Shown in pieces: positions 35,565 through 43,717 of a stretch of 64,000 bases of DNA. Under the pieces are notes generated by a model, which did no database searches, was not told the origin of the DNA, and saw nothing but the letters and a program-made list of their open reading frames with translations. Where the stretch lies: assembly GCA_050747245.1 (NCBI GenBank), contig JBOGNO010000007.1, forward strand, positions 124,001 to 188,000, in the 5' to 3' direction. How positions within the stretch are numbered: the first letter of the stretch is position 1; every line of letters starts with the position of its first letter. The stretch comes from JBOGNO01 sp050747245 (GTDB lineage Bacteria; Acidobacteriota; Terriglobia; Acidiferrales; UBA7541). The position numbers and the translations under genes were made by a program.

Positions 35565-36065
35565 TCACTTCTTCTCCTGCGATTTCGGTTCGTTCGCTGG
35601 GTAGAAATACCGCGTGTCGGTCGGACCATAGCCAGAAATTTCGACGATGACGGGTTCGGTGTCAGTCTGGGCAAAATGATTGTCGCCGCCCGGTTCTGAG
35701 TACACGCTGCCCGGCGGGAGCGTCTTTAACAACTTCGCATCGAAATGCTTGCCGTAGCCCAGATGCCACTCACCGGAGACGACAGTCGCAATCCGATCAT
35801 CGCGGTGTGAGTGTGCTTGGATTGTGGTGTGAGCGGGAACGAACAACAAGATCGTGTAGAAACCCACTTTGGAAGGATCCCCGAAGACAACTTTTGTATG
35901 AACCCCCGGAAGACCAGAACTCCCAATCTGGTTGCTGTCGAGTGCACTGTTCTGGATTTCCGAAGGTGTCATACGCATCTCGGGAAGGGATTGAGCAGTT
36001 GCCGCAGAAGCAGCGACGAGAGACAACGCGGACGTAGCCACCTTGAACATGAATCTGTTGAACAT
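35565..36065 (-). CDS. Secreted cupin-domain protein
   Basis: 166 residues with a signal peptide (FKVATSALSLVAASAATAQ). The cupin core is AHTTIQAHSHRDDRIATVVSGEWHLGYG, where His residues in AHSHRD would bind a metal, and PPGSVYSEPGGDNHFAQT is the second motif. ATG 36065 or ATG 36050 may be the start. Substrates of such periplasmic cupins are unknown; DHCW-type or quercetinase-like binding is only possible. It lies 16 nt after the alpha/beta hydrolase gene and is probably co-transcribed with it. Confidence 0.8.
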   Translation of the reverse strand: MFNRFMFKVATSALSLVAASAATAQSLPEMRMTPSEIQNSALDSNQIGSSGLPGVHTKVVFGDPSKVGFYTILLFVPAHTTIQAHSHRDDRIATVVSGEWHLGYGKHFDAKLLKTLPPGSVYSEPGGDNHFAQTDTEPVIVEISGYGPTDTRYFYPANEPKSQEKK

Positions 36066-36081
36066 GGAGCACCTCTCTTCT

Positions 36082-37008
36082 TTACAGGAATTTCACTAGT
36101 GCGTCGGTCGTCTGCTTAGGTTGCTCCTCAAGTATCCAGTGGCCCGAGTTCTTCACGATCACAACCGTTACATCCGTCGCGACCAATTTCATTTGTGCCG
36201 CCAGCGGTTCCCCCAACGACTTGTCGCCACCGATTGACAACACGGGCATGGTCAGTTTGATCTGTGACATTTGTGCGAAATCCTTGGCGGCCTGCGGCCA
36301 CGAAACAAAATACTCCCAGGACGCACGCATGCGTCCCGGACGCGAATAGGCTGCGAGATAAGCTTTGCGATCCGCCTCGGGAATCGAATGATTCTTGTCG
36401 GCGGCCAGGTCGTTCCAGAAATAAGCGAAATAAATATCCTCGCGGCCTTTCACCAGCGCTTCCGCCGTCGGCCCGTTGAACCGGAAGTGCCAGTAATTCG
36501 GGTCATTGTAAATCGGTTCCCAGCCCTGCACGCCCGGCAGAAATGCATCCATCACCACCAACTTTTCCACTTCGGATGGAAACTGCGCCGCGTAAGCGTA
36601 CGCCACCATCAGCCCGATGTCGTGCCCGACCACTCGCGCCTTCGTAACGCCCAACGAACGCACAAGGTCGTGAATTTGAATCGCCGCCGTCTTCATGCCC
36701 ATTTCACCACTTGGAATTGACGAATCTCCAATCCCCGGAAGGTCTGGCGCGATCACTGTAAATTTCTCGCCTAGGACCGGCAGGATCGGATTCCACATTC
36801 GGGAAGTTTCCGCGAACCCATGCAAGAGGACCACGGTAGGTCCCGATCCGCCAATCGTGTAGTGAATCTTCGCTCCGTCGATGTCGGCGTCCCGCGAAAC
36901 AAATTCCTTCTTCGCCGTTTGGGCGCCCGCGGTCCTAGCCACCGCTGGGAGAATCGCTACGATGCAAATCAAGCAGACAATTTTAAGAATCGAAAATTGC
37001 CGTTTCAT
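36082..37008 (-). CDS. Secreted alpha/beta hydrolase, epoxide-hydrolase-like
   Basis: 308 residues from ATG 37008 (GGGAGG upstream), with a signal peptide (ILKIVCLICIVAILPAVA). The fold is shown by PTVVLLHGFAETSRMWNPIL (oxyanion HG), then VVGHDIGLMVAYAYAAQ, where the nucleophile position is Asp (GHDIG). Asp rather than Ser is typical of epoxide hydrolases and haloalkane/haloacetate dehalogenases. The catalytic His is in VIVKNSGHWILEEQP. It may act on small ester, epoxide or halide substrates in the periplasm. No substrate is predicted. It ends 16 nt before the cupin gene. Confidence 0.82.
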   Translation of the reverse strand: MKRQFSILKIVCLICIVAILPAVARTAGAQTAKKEFVSRDADIDGAKIHYTIGGSGPTVVLLHGFAETSRMWNPILPVLGEKFTVIAPDLPGIGDSSIPSGEMGMKTAAIQIHDLVRSLGVTKARVVGHDIGLMVAYAYAAQFPSEVEKLVVMDAFLPGVQGWEPIYNDPNYWHFRFNGPTAEALVKGREDIYFAYFWNDLAADKNHSIPEADRKAYLAAYSRPGRMRASWEYFVSWPQAAKDFAQMSQIKLTMPVLSIGGDKSLGEPLAAQMKLVATDVTVVIVKNSGHWILEEQPKQTTDALVKFL

Positions 37009-37208
37009 GTAGGCCTCCCAAACCGCTTCAATTCCTTCTGTGGTGCTAGGGATTAGCTCCGTCACCAACCCTCGATTGATCCTACAGATCGCTCCCAAGA
37101 AGCGGGCTGGCTCAACCGCGCACGAATTGTATCTGAAAAAATTAAAGGGGTGTTGTCACAAAGCGAAAATCACGTGCAAGCACATCAGAAAGCTAAGTCG
37201 CCGAAGAA

Positions 37209-37409
37209 CTAGGGAGTTTTGGGTGGGGGAGAGACAAGTTGCTTGGCGCGGACGGCGAGGGCCGGGAAGCGCGGGTCGGAGCGAAGCAGGTTGAAAGACG
37301 GGTCAGCGGTGACCAACTGAACATCGTCAGGGCGGGGGGCCGTCGTCGAAACAGAGTTGGAAATGGGTGATGGCTTCGCCGCGACCCCCTTTCTGTTCGC
37401 CAACGACAT
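37209..37409 (-). CDS. Small ORF after queC, possible C-terminal fragment of a larger protein family
   Basis: 66 residues; the ATG lies 2 nt after the queC stop. The first half (NRKGVAAKPSPISNSVSTTA) is low complexity. The second half, VTADPSFNLLRSDPRFPALAVRAK, resembles the conserved end of many acidobacterial TPR/kinase/winged-helix proteins (xxDPxFxxLRSDPRFxxLL). It could be a leftover tail of a degraded gene or a small gene. No function is assigned. Confidence 0.4.
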   Translation of the reverse strand: MSLANRKGVAAKPSPISNSVSTTAPRPDDVQLVTADPSFNLLRSDPRFPALAVRAKQLVSPPPKTP

Positions 37410-37411
37410 GT

Positions 37412-38116
37412 TCAAGACGTGGTCTTGGAGGCGGGAGCGTAAGGGATGGGATCGGGGAAGCCGGCTTCGGCGAAGGCGCGGAGGCGCAAACGGCAACTGT
37501 CGCAAGAACCGCAAGCGAGATCTTCGGATTGATAGCACGACCAGGTCAGCGCGAGCGGAGCGCTGAGTTCGTTTCCACGCCGCACAATTTCGCGTTTGCG
37601 CACGGCGATGACAGGCGTGCAAATTTCGATTTTGGTTTCCGGGCGCGTGCCCACGCGCACAAGCTCTTCGAAGATGCGGTAATACTCCGGCCGGCAATCG
37701 GGATAGCCGGAACTATCTTCCTCCACGGCGCCGATGAAGATTGCAGTCGCTCCAATCACTTCGGCCCAACTTACGGCAGCGGAGAGAAAATGCGCGTTGC
37801 GGAAGGGCACATACGTGACGGGGATTCCGGACGAAGCGATGGGCGCGCCCGGCCCGCTTTCGGGAACGGCGATACGCGCATCGGTCAGCGCCGAGCCGCC
37901 AATTTGGGCGAGTGAATCGAGGCGAATCACGAGGCGTTCGCGAACGGCATAGAAGTGCGCGATTTCTTCGAATGCGCGGCGCTCGCGTTTTTCGGTGCGC
38001 TGTCCGTAGCTCGCGTGAAGCAGCGCGAGCGTGTGGGTTTGCTTCGCGATGGCGGCGGTGACGCAGGAATCCATGCCGCCGCTCAAGAGAACTACCGCTT
38101 TGGGTTTTGGCTGCAT
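37412..38116 (-). CDS. queC: 7-cyano-7-deazaguanine synthase QueC
   Basis: 234 residues from ATG 38116; the longer frame to 38239 reads into a repeat. It converts 7-carboxy-7-deazaguanine to preQ0 using ATP and ammonia, in queuosine/7-deazaguanine synthesis. AVVLLSGGMDSCVTAAIAK is the PP-loop. SCYQSEDLACGSCDSCRLRLRAF carries the four Cys of the zinc site. GIPVTYVPFRNAHFLSAAVS and IGAVEEDSSGYPDCRPEYY are QueC blocks. queD and queE are upstream on the same strand, so this is a compact preQ0 operon. Confidence 0.96.
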   Translation of the reverse strand: MQPKPKAVVLLSGGMDSCVTAAIAKQTHTLALLHASYGQRTEKRERRAFEEIAHFYAVRERLVIRLDSLAQIGGSALTDARIAVPESGPGAPIASSGIPVTYVPFRNAHFLSAAVSWAEVIGATAIFIGAVEEDSSGYPDCRPEYYRIFEELVRVGTRPETKIEICTPVIAVRKREIVRRGNELSAPLALTWSCYQSEDLACGSCDSCRLRLRAFAEAGFPDPIPYAPASKTTS

Positions 38117-38226
38117 CGGCAGTGCATACAGGTTATCCGGCTTTGTCGAGAACCTTGCAAGAGATTTGATGCAAATCGAGATGTCCGTCGTTCCGGCGCC
38201 GAGATCCGTTCGGCCCTCCTCAAAGC

Positions 38227-38271
38227 GCGCGATTTTCACGCGACGCAGAGTGGAAGGCGTGAAAATCGCGC
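38227..38271. repeat. 15-bp perfect inverted repeat in an intergenic element between queE and queC
   Basis: GCGCGATTTTCACGC (38227-38241) and GCGTGAAAATCGCGC (38257-38271) pair perfectly around a 15-nt loop. There is no T run on either side, so it is not a clean intrinsic terminator. Flanking sequence (CTCAGGATGACAC) looks like the dispersed intergenic element common in this group of bacteria. It lies 70 nt after the queE stop. Confidence 0.6.
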
Positions 38272-38340
38272 TGCTCAGGCCTCAGGATGACACGCGGAGA
38301 TGCCAGGGACCAGGGGTCGTCTCCAACAACCGGATTGCCT

Positions 38341-39009
38341 CTAAACTCCCTTCATTGCGGGATCCCAAATAAATTTGTGCAGTTGCAAACCGAGGCGCAC
38401 GGGAATTCCTTCCGCGAGAATCCATTCGGCCAACTCGCGGGGTTCGAGGGCCGGCCAAGTGCCCGCGGGATCGGGAAAAACGGGAGAGAAGATAATGTGG
38501 CCGATGAGGGCGAGCAGATTGTGTTCGCTCATGAAATTGCAGGCGAATTCGAAGTCGCGGCGGGAGGCGATGACGAACTTGATTTCGTCTTTTTTGCTGA
38601 GTGCCGAAAGATTCTTGTCAGCGAATGTTCCGCACTCGCCGGAGTCCGGGCATTTTACGTCTACGATTTTTACGACTTCGGGCGGGAGGACTCCGATGAA
38701 ACTTTCGCCGCTGGTTTCAATCAAGGTAGTGAAACCATCTTCGAGGAGGCGGCGCGCGAGTTGAGGCGTTTCCGGCTGAAGAAGCGGCTCGCCTCCGGTA
38801 ATTTCCGCGAGGCGAATCGAGGACCCGGCCAGGCGCTCGACTTCCGCGAGGATTTCGTCGAGCGAATATTTCGAACCACCATGAAACGCATAAGCAGTAT
38901 CGCACCAGGTGCAGCGAAGATTGCAGCCGGTGAGGCGGATGAAGATGCACGGACGACCGGCGAAGGTGCTCTCGCCCTGAATCGATTTGAATATTTCGGT
39001 GAGGATCAT
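38341..39009 (-). CDS. queE: 7-carboxy-7-deazaguanine synthase QueE
   Basis: 222 residues. A radical SAM enzyme that rearranges 6-carboxytetrahydropterin to 7-carboxy-7-deazaguanine. IFKSIQGESTFAGRPCIFIRLTGCNLRCTWCDT holds the cluster motif CNLRCTWC (CxxxCxxC). EITGGEPLLQPETPQLAR is the SAM-binding GGE segment. The length and the short core are typical of QueE. It starts 9 nt after the small membrane protein gene stop, in the same operon. The C-terminus (LGLQLHKFIWDPAMKGV) has the family's usual LQxHKxIW ending. Confidence 0.95.
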   Translation of the reverse strand: MILTEIFKSIQGESTFAGRPCIFIRLTGCNLRCTWCDTAYAFHGGSKYSLDEILAEVERLAGSSIRLAEITGGEPLLQPETPQLARRLLEDGFTTLIETSGESFIGVLPPEVVKIVDVKCPDSGECGTFADKNLSALSKKDEIKFVIASRRDFEFACNFMSEHNLLALIGHIIFSPVFPDPAGTWPALEPRELAEWILAEGIPVRLGLQLHKFIWDPAMKGV

Positions 39010-39018
39010 CGGAATAGA

Positions 39019-39201
39019 TTACGAATTCTGTTTCCGCGCCGGAGATTGCTCGCGGCGGCGGACATAAAAAATCGCTGCCAGGGCGAGCGCCAATTCGCCG
39101 AGCGTGATGGGAAGCGCGACGCGCAGCCCCCAGCCAAGCAGCATCCAGAAAAACGAAACCACAAACGCGGGGATGCCGATGATTAGATACGCTCGATTCA
39201 T
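39019..39201 (-). CDS. Small two-helix membrane protein in the queD-queE operon
   Basis: 60 residues: AYLIIGIPAFVVSFFWMLLGW and LPITLGELALALAAIFYV are hydrophobic segments, ending in a basic tail (RRREQSPARKQNS). It is 6 nt after queD and 9 nt before queE, which supports translation. No known family is apparent. A queuosine-pathway role is not established. Confidence 0.55.
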   Translation of the reverse strand: MNRAYLIIGIPAFVVSFFWMLLGWGLRVALPITLGELALALAAIFYVRRREQSPARKQNS

Positions 39202-39207
39202 GGGCGT

Positions 39208-39582
39208 TCAGGGACGATAGGTGGCCGCCGTGGTATCCGTTTCCCAAACGGTGATGCTCGAAATTGCAGGGGCGCCCTTAGCTATCGGAAGCTGCCCGGA
39301 GATTCCGTCGTAGATGTGCCGGGCGATATTTTCCGCGGAAGGATTGATTTTATCGAAGGGCGCCATCTCATTGAGAAACTGGTGATCGAGGGTTTGAATC
39401 ACGCTCTGGATGACTTTTTTCAGATGGACAAAATCATAGAGGAGGCCGATGGAATCGAGGCCGGGGCCTCCGAGAGTGACACGGACGCGGTAATTGTGGC
39501 CGTGAGTGTTCTCGCATTTACCCTTGTAGCCGCGGAGCGCGTGTCCCGCGCAGAAGGTTTCGTCGACGCTGATTTCGTACAT
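39208..39582 (-). CDS. queD: 6-carboxytetrahydropterin synthase QueD
   Basis: 124 residues. It makes 6-carboxy-5,6,7,8-tetrahydropterin from dihydroneopterin triphosphate, the first committed step to preQ0. FCAGHALRGYKGKCENTHGHNYRV gives the zinc His residues (AGHAL, HGH) and the catalytic Cys (GKCENTHG). LDHQFLNE and WETDTTAATY are family blocks for the second catalytic acid/His. It lies 57 nt after the dinG stop and is the first que gene. The start ATG 39582 is well placed. Confidence 0.95.
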   Translation of the reverse strand: MYEISVDETFCAGHALRGYKGKCENTHGHNYRVRVTLGGPGLDSIGLLYDFVHLKKVIQSVIQTLDHQFLNEMAPFDKINPSAENIARHIYDGISGQLPIAKGAPAISSITVWETDTTAATYRP

Positions 39583-39639
39583 GGGCTCCCATTCGAAGGA
39601 AGTTGCGCTTGCGGCCCCTTCGCGCTTCGCTCGCGCGAT

Positions 39640-41595
39640 TCAGGACTTCTCGAAGAATCGAGCGACTTCAGCGAGATCCTGCGTCACGGCGTACTGGGGC
39701 AGCGATTCGAGAAAAATTTTACCATATTGCATGCGATGAATGCGGTTATCGAGCAGGGCGAGGACTCCGCGATCTGTTTTTGAACGGATCAAGCGGCCGA
39801 AGCCCTGTTTGAGAGAAAGAACGGCCTCCGGCACCTGATATTCGGCAAAGGCATTGTGGCCGTCATCCTGAAGGGCCTTCACGCGGGCGGCGACGATGGG
39901 ATCGCTCGGAACAGCGAAGGGAAGGCGGTCAATAATGACGCAGGAGAGCTGGCGGCCAGGCACATCCACTCCCTGCCAGAAGCTGGCGGTGGCCATGAGA
40001 ACGGCGTGGTCCGTCGAGCGAAAGCGATCGAGCAGCACGGTGCGCGGCGCGGTCCCTTGCAAGAGCATGGGAAAATCCACGTGCTTCGAAACGCGATCGT
40101 GGATTTCCTGCATCTGCGCGTAGCTGGTGAATAGACAGAAAGCCCGGCCCTCGGTGATTTCGAGCAGCCGGGCAATTTCTTCGGCAGCGCGCGCGGCGAA
40201 CGCGGGGTCGCGCACGTCGGGGAGCGACTTCGGAATGTAAAAGGCCGCCTGGCGGCCGAAATCGAATTCGTGAGAGAGGACCCTTTCCTTCACGGCCGAG
40301 AGACCGAGGCGCTGCTTCAAAAAGTCGAAGCGGCCGCCGACGGCCAACGTGGCGGAAGTGATCACCACAGTATCGAATTGCTCGAAAAGCTGCTCGCGGA
40401 GGATGGCGCTGACATCGATGGGCGTGGCGGCGAGGAAAAGACCGCGGCCGCGGCGTTCGAACCAGTAGACATAATTTTTTTCCTGGCTTTCGAGCAGGAA
40501 TTCCAGCTCGCGGCGCAATTCCGCAGAGCGGCGAGCGATGGCGAGGATTTCCTCGGGCTTCGAAGGCAATGCGGCAAGCTCGCTTTCGAGGCGCTTGAGG
40601 GCTCCGGCGAGCGAGTCGTAGGCTTCGCGATTTTTTTCGAGAAAACTTTCGCGTTCGGCGTGGTCGAAGGGAAAGCGGCCCTCGCGCTCCGGGAACTCCG
40701 CGAAGAGAGTGCGAGACCGCTCGCGCAATTGCACGATGCGCTTGGGAATGCCTTTTACTTCGAGGTGCAACAGACGCAGGGTTTGCTCCGCGTCGCGGGC
40801 GAGCTCCTCGAAGCGGTAGCTGGAGACCTGGCGGCCGAAGTAGTCGCTGGCTACGTCTTCGATTTCGTGACCTTCGTCAAAAATCACGGCGGAGTATTCG
40901 GGAAGGATGGAGCCGAAATCATCCTGGCGCAAGGCGAGGTCCGCGAAAAAGAGATGATGATTCACGATGATTAAATCGGCTTCTTGAGCGCGCTGGTGCA
41001 TCGCGGTGATGAAGCAACTCTTGAACTCAGGGCACTTCTGACCCGTGCAAGTGTCGCTGCGGGCGTCGAGGCGATTCCAAAGCTCGGAAGCATCGGGGAG
41101 GAAATCGAGCTCGGCGCGATCGCCCGTTTCAGTGACTTTTTCCCAATCGCGAATCTGCGCGAACCATTCGACTTCACCGAGACCCTTGAGAACGGGCTGC
41201 CCATCCATGAGGTGAACTTTTTGTTTGCAGAGAAAATTACTGCGGCCTTTCATCAGCGCGACTTTCAGCTCCGGCGCAAAATGTTTCTGAAGGAAGGGCA
41301 CATCCTTCCGGTAGAGTTGTTCCTGCAGGGCTTTGGTGGCCGTGGAGACGACGACGCGACGGCCGCTGGAAATGGCGGGTATCAGATAACCCAGAGTTTT
41401 TCCCGTACCGGTGCCGGCTTCGATGAGGGCGTGCTGACGCAAACGGAAGGCCTCTTCGACAAGCTCGGCCATCTCAAGCTGCGAGGGACGGAATTCATAG
41501 GAGGGGTGGCTTTTGGCCAACATTCCGCCCGGGCCGAATATGCCGGCCATGTCGAGGGATTCGCGTGCCGCAGCGGTAGAGGTTTTTTTCGGCAT
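39640..41595 (-). CDS. dinG: DinG-family ATP-dependent DNA helicase
   Basis: 651 residues. A superfamily 2, XPD-like helicase. ALIEAGTGTGKTLGYLIPAI is Walker A, VIFDEGHEIEDVA is the DEAH-type motif II (DEGH), and VLMATASFWQGVDVPGRQLSCVIID and GFGRLIRSKTDRGV are the C-terminal motifs V-VI. Cysteines in LCKQKVHL and CTGQKCPEFKSC form the likely 4Fe-4S site. It precedes queD on the same strand. Role in DNA repair or D-loop/RNA-DNA unwinding is inferred from the family. Confidence 0.93.
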   Translation of the reverse strand: MPKKTSTAAARESLDMAGIFGPGGMLAKSHPSYEFRPSQLEMAELVEEAFRLRQHALIEAGTGTGKTLGYLIPAISSGRRVVVSTATKALQEQLYRKDVPFLQKHFAPELKVALMKGRSNFLCKQKVHLMDGQPVLKGLGEVEWFAQIRDWEKVTETGDRAELDFLPDASELWNRLDARSDTCTGQKCPEFKSCFITAMHQRAQEADLIIVNHHLFFADLALRQDDFGSILPEYSAVIFDEGHEIEDVASDYFGRQVSSYRFEELARDAEQTLRLLHLEVKGIPKRIVQLRERSRTLFAEFPEREGRFPFDHAERESFLEKNREAYDSLAGALKRLESELAALPSKPEEILAIARRSAELRRELEFLLESQEKNYVYWFERRGRGLFLAATPIDVSAILREQLFEQFDTVVITSATLAVGGRFDFLKQRLGLSAVKERVLSHEFDFGRQAAFYIPKSLPDVRDPAFAARAAEEIARLLEITEGRAFCLFTSYAQMQEIHDRVSKHVDFPMLLQGTAPRTVLLDRFRSTDHAVLMATASFWQGVDVPGRQLSCVIIDRLPFAVPSDPIVAARVKALQDDGHNAFAEYQVPEAVLSLKQGFGRLIRSKTDRGVLALLDNRIHRMQYGKIFLESLPQYAVTQDLAEVARFFEKS

Positions 41596-41705
41596 GGAAG
41601 GCGCGCAGGAAAGCGGCGCACAAGGAAGTACAATAGCATGGAGCCGCTCACATCGTAAGCGGCGGACCGCGGGACCAGAATTCCCAAGCTAATTCAGTCA
41701 AGGCA

Positions 41706-43109
41706 ATGACACAAGAACTGCCATCCATAGTGATTGTCGGGCGGCCAAACGTGGGGAAATCCACGCTTTTCAACCGGCTGACGGGGACGCGGAGATCCAT
41801 CGTGACGAACGAGCCGGGAATCACGCGCGACCGAATTTACGGAAGGTCCCATTGGAGCGGCAGGCCGTTTGAAGTTGTGGATACGGGCGGAATCGTTCCG
41901 GATGAGAAGGCGGGAATTCCCGGAGAGATTCTTCGCCAAGCGCGAGTGGCGATTCAGAACGCGTCCCGCGTCGTGCTGGTGGTGGACGCAAGGGCGGGAG
42001 TGATGCCGCTCGATCTGGAACTCGCGCAATTGCTGCGGCGCGAGGGAAAGCCACCCGTGATCGCCGCGAACAAGGTGGATACTCCGCAACATGCGGGGCT
42101 GGCGGCGGCATTTTACGAGCTGGGCAAGGAAGTGTTTCCGGTGTCGGCCGAGCACGGACTGGGACTCGATGAGTTGCTCGATTTTCTGACGAGCAGTTTC
42201 AGTGAGGGAGCGGACGAAGAGCCGACGCGCTCGGAAGTGAATGTGGCGATCATCGGGCGGCCAAACGTCGGAAAGTCCACATTGTTGAACCGCCTCGCAG
42301 GAGAGGAGCGAGTCATCGTTTCGCCGGAGCCCGGCACGACGCGCGACGCCGTGGACACCCTGGTTGAAAAAGCGGGCAAGATGTACCGGTTTCTGGACAC
42401 CGCGGGAATCCGGAGAAAAGGGAAGACGCGCATGGTGGCTGAAAAACTGAGCGTGATCATGGCGCGCCGGACTTTGGAACGCGCGGACGTGGCGCTGTTG
42501 GTGGTGGACGCGTCTGTGGGAGTGACCACGCATGACGCGATCATCGCGGGCTATGCACAGGAATCCGGCCGCTCGATTATCGTGGTGATGAACAAGTGGG
42601 ACCTAGCGCTCGAAGCGTGGCGGAAGAAGCCCGCTTCGGATCGAAAATCGCGAGGCAGGGGAAGCGATGCCAGCCAGTTGCTTGCCGAATACGAGAAGCT
42701 GGCACGGGCGAAACTCAAAGCGCTCGACTACGCGCCCATCGTGTTTCTATCGGCGCTTACCGGCGAGCACGCGCAGAGACTTTTCGCGTTGATTGACCGC
42801 GTAGCCACGGCGCGGCACAAGCGCATTTCCACAGGGGAACTCAATCGCTGGCTCGCGAGCGTGGATCTGGAACGCGGCAGTTCGCCCGCGGGGAAAAAAG
42901 TGAAGATTTTCTTTATGACACAAGCCTCCACGGCGCCGCCGATGTTCGTGCTGTTCACCAACCAGATTCGACCGCTGCACTTTTCGTTCGGGCGGTTTCT
43001 GCAAAACCAACTGCGCGCGGAATTCGACTTTGTTGGAACGCCGCTTCGGTTCGTGCAGCGGCTCAAAAAGTCCGAGCGCTCTTCGCGCTACCGGCGAGCA
43101 GCGGGTTGA
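41706..43109 (+). CDS. der: Ribosome biogenesis GTPase Der (EngA)
   Basis: 467 residues with two tandem GTPase domains. The first has IVGRPNVGKSTLFNRL and VVDTGGIVPDE (G3 as DTGG) and AANKVD. The second has IIGRPNVGKSTLLNRLAG, FLDTAGIRRKGK (DTAG) and VMNKWDL. A KH-like C-terminal domain (KVKIFFMTQASTAPPMFVLF) follows. Essential for 50S assembly. Its ATG at 41706 is preceded by AAGGCA-type sequence. It is followed by a MerR gene and a tRNA gene. Confidence 0.97.
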   Translation: MTQELPSIVIVGRPNVGKSTLFNRLTGTRRSIVTNEPGITRDRIYGRSHWSGRPFEVVDTGGIVPDEKAGIPGEILRQARVAIQNASRVVLVVDARAGVMPLDLELAQLLRREGKPPVIAANKVDTPQHAGLAAAFYELGKEVFPVSAEHGLGLDELLDFLTSSFSEGADEEPTRSEVNVAIIGRPNVGKSTLLNRLAGEERVIVSPEPGTTRDAVDTLVEKAGKMYRFLDTAGIRRKGKTRMVAEKLSVIMARRTLERADVALLVVDASVGVTTHDAIIAGYAQESGRSIIVVMNKWDLALEAWRKKPASDRKSRGRGSDASQLLAEYEKLARAKLKALDYAPIVFLSALTGEHAQRLFALIDRVATARHKRISTGELNRWLASVDLERGSSPAGKKVKIFFMTQASTAPPMFVLFTNQIRPLHFSFGRFLQNQLRAEFDFVGTPLRFVQRLKKSERSSRYRRAAG

Positions 43110-43146
43110 CACACGCTCAAATCGGTCTAGGATAAGGGCACAAGCC

Positions 43147-43554
43147 ATGCCGGATGCGATTGCGAACTCGCCGGATGTTCCGGAAAAGCCATTTTTCCGA
43201 ATTGGAGAAGTGAGCCGCCTGACGGCCACCAAGTCTTTCGTCCTGCGCTACTGGGAAACGGAATTTCCCATGCTGCAGCCGGCGAAAGGCCCCAACGGCC
43301 AGCGTATGTACCGCCGCCAGGACATCGAAACCGTGTTCGAGATCAAGCGGCTGCTTTACCAGGACGGATTCACGATCGCTGGCGCTCGGAAACATTTGCA
43401 GGAACAGAATGGCGGAGAAAATATTGTGGCGGAACGAAAGGAGCGGCCGCAGTCGTCATCCAGGCCCGAAACTCACACGCGCGTCTCGCGCAAAGTGCTG
43501 CTGGACCTTCACGAGGAACTGCTGGGCATCTTGACCCTTCTCGAACGCAAGTGA
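43147..43554 (+). CDS. MerR-family transcriptional regulator
   Basis: 135 residues from ATG 43147; the longer frame from 43030 lies in der. FFRIGEVSRLTATKSFVLRYWETEFP is the MerR HTH (helix-turn-helix) start, and GQRMYRRQDIETVFEIKRLLYQDGFTIAGARKHL is the rest of the HTH and the beginning of the dimer coiled coil. The tail (VLLDLHEELLGILTLLERK) is short, so no clear metal- or drug-binding domain is present. Such small MerR proteins often follow der or integration factors in Acidobacteriota. The target is not known. Confidence 0.85.
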   Translation: MPDAIANSPDVPEKPFFRIGEVSRLTATKSFVLRYWETEFPMLQPAKGPNGQRMYRRQDIETVFEIKRLLYQDGFTIAGARKHLQEQNGGENIVAERKERPQSSSRPETHTRVSRKVLLDLHEELLGILTLLERK

Positions 43555-43578
43555 TACGCTCGATTTCGTTGGCTGTGT

Positions 43579-43655
43579 CGGGACGTGGCGCAGCCTGGTA
43601 GCGCGCACGCTTGGGGTGCGTGAGGTCGCTGGTTCGAATCCAGTCGTCCCGACCA
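43579..43655 (+). tRNA. tRNA-Pro(GGG)
   Basis: 77 nt including the encoded CCA. The acceptor arms CGGGACG (43579-43585) and CGTCCCG (43645-43651) pair fully. The anticodon stem CACGC...GCGTG has the loop TTGGGGT, so the anticodon is GGG (Pro CCC/CCU). The T-arm loop TTCGAAT is intact. Confidence 0.96.
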
Positions 43656-43717
43656 CTCCTTTCATCCTCATCCGGAAAGGGAATCAGGGGAACTGAAGGC
43701 CGCTCGAATCCGATTTG

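Noticed and set aside
38117..38239. N-terminal extension of QueC
   Set aside because: It reads through the inverted-repeat element. ATG 38116 gives a protein of the usual QueC length.
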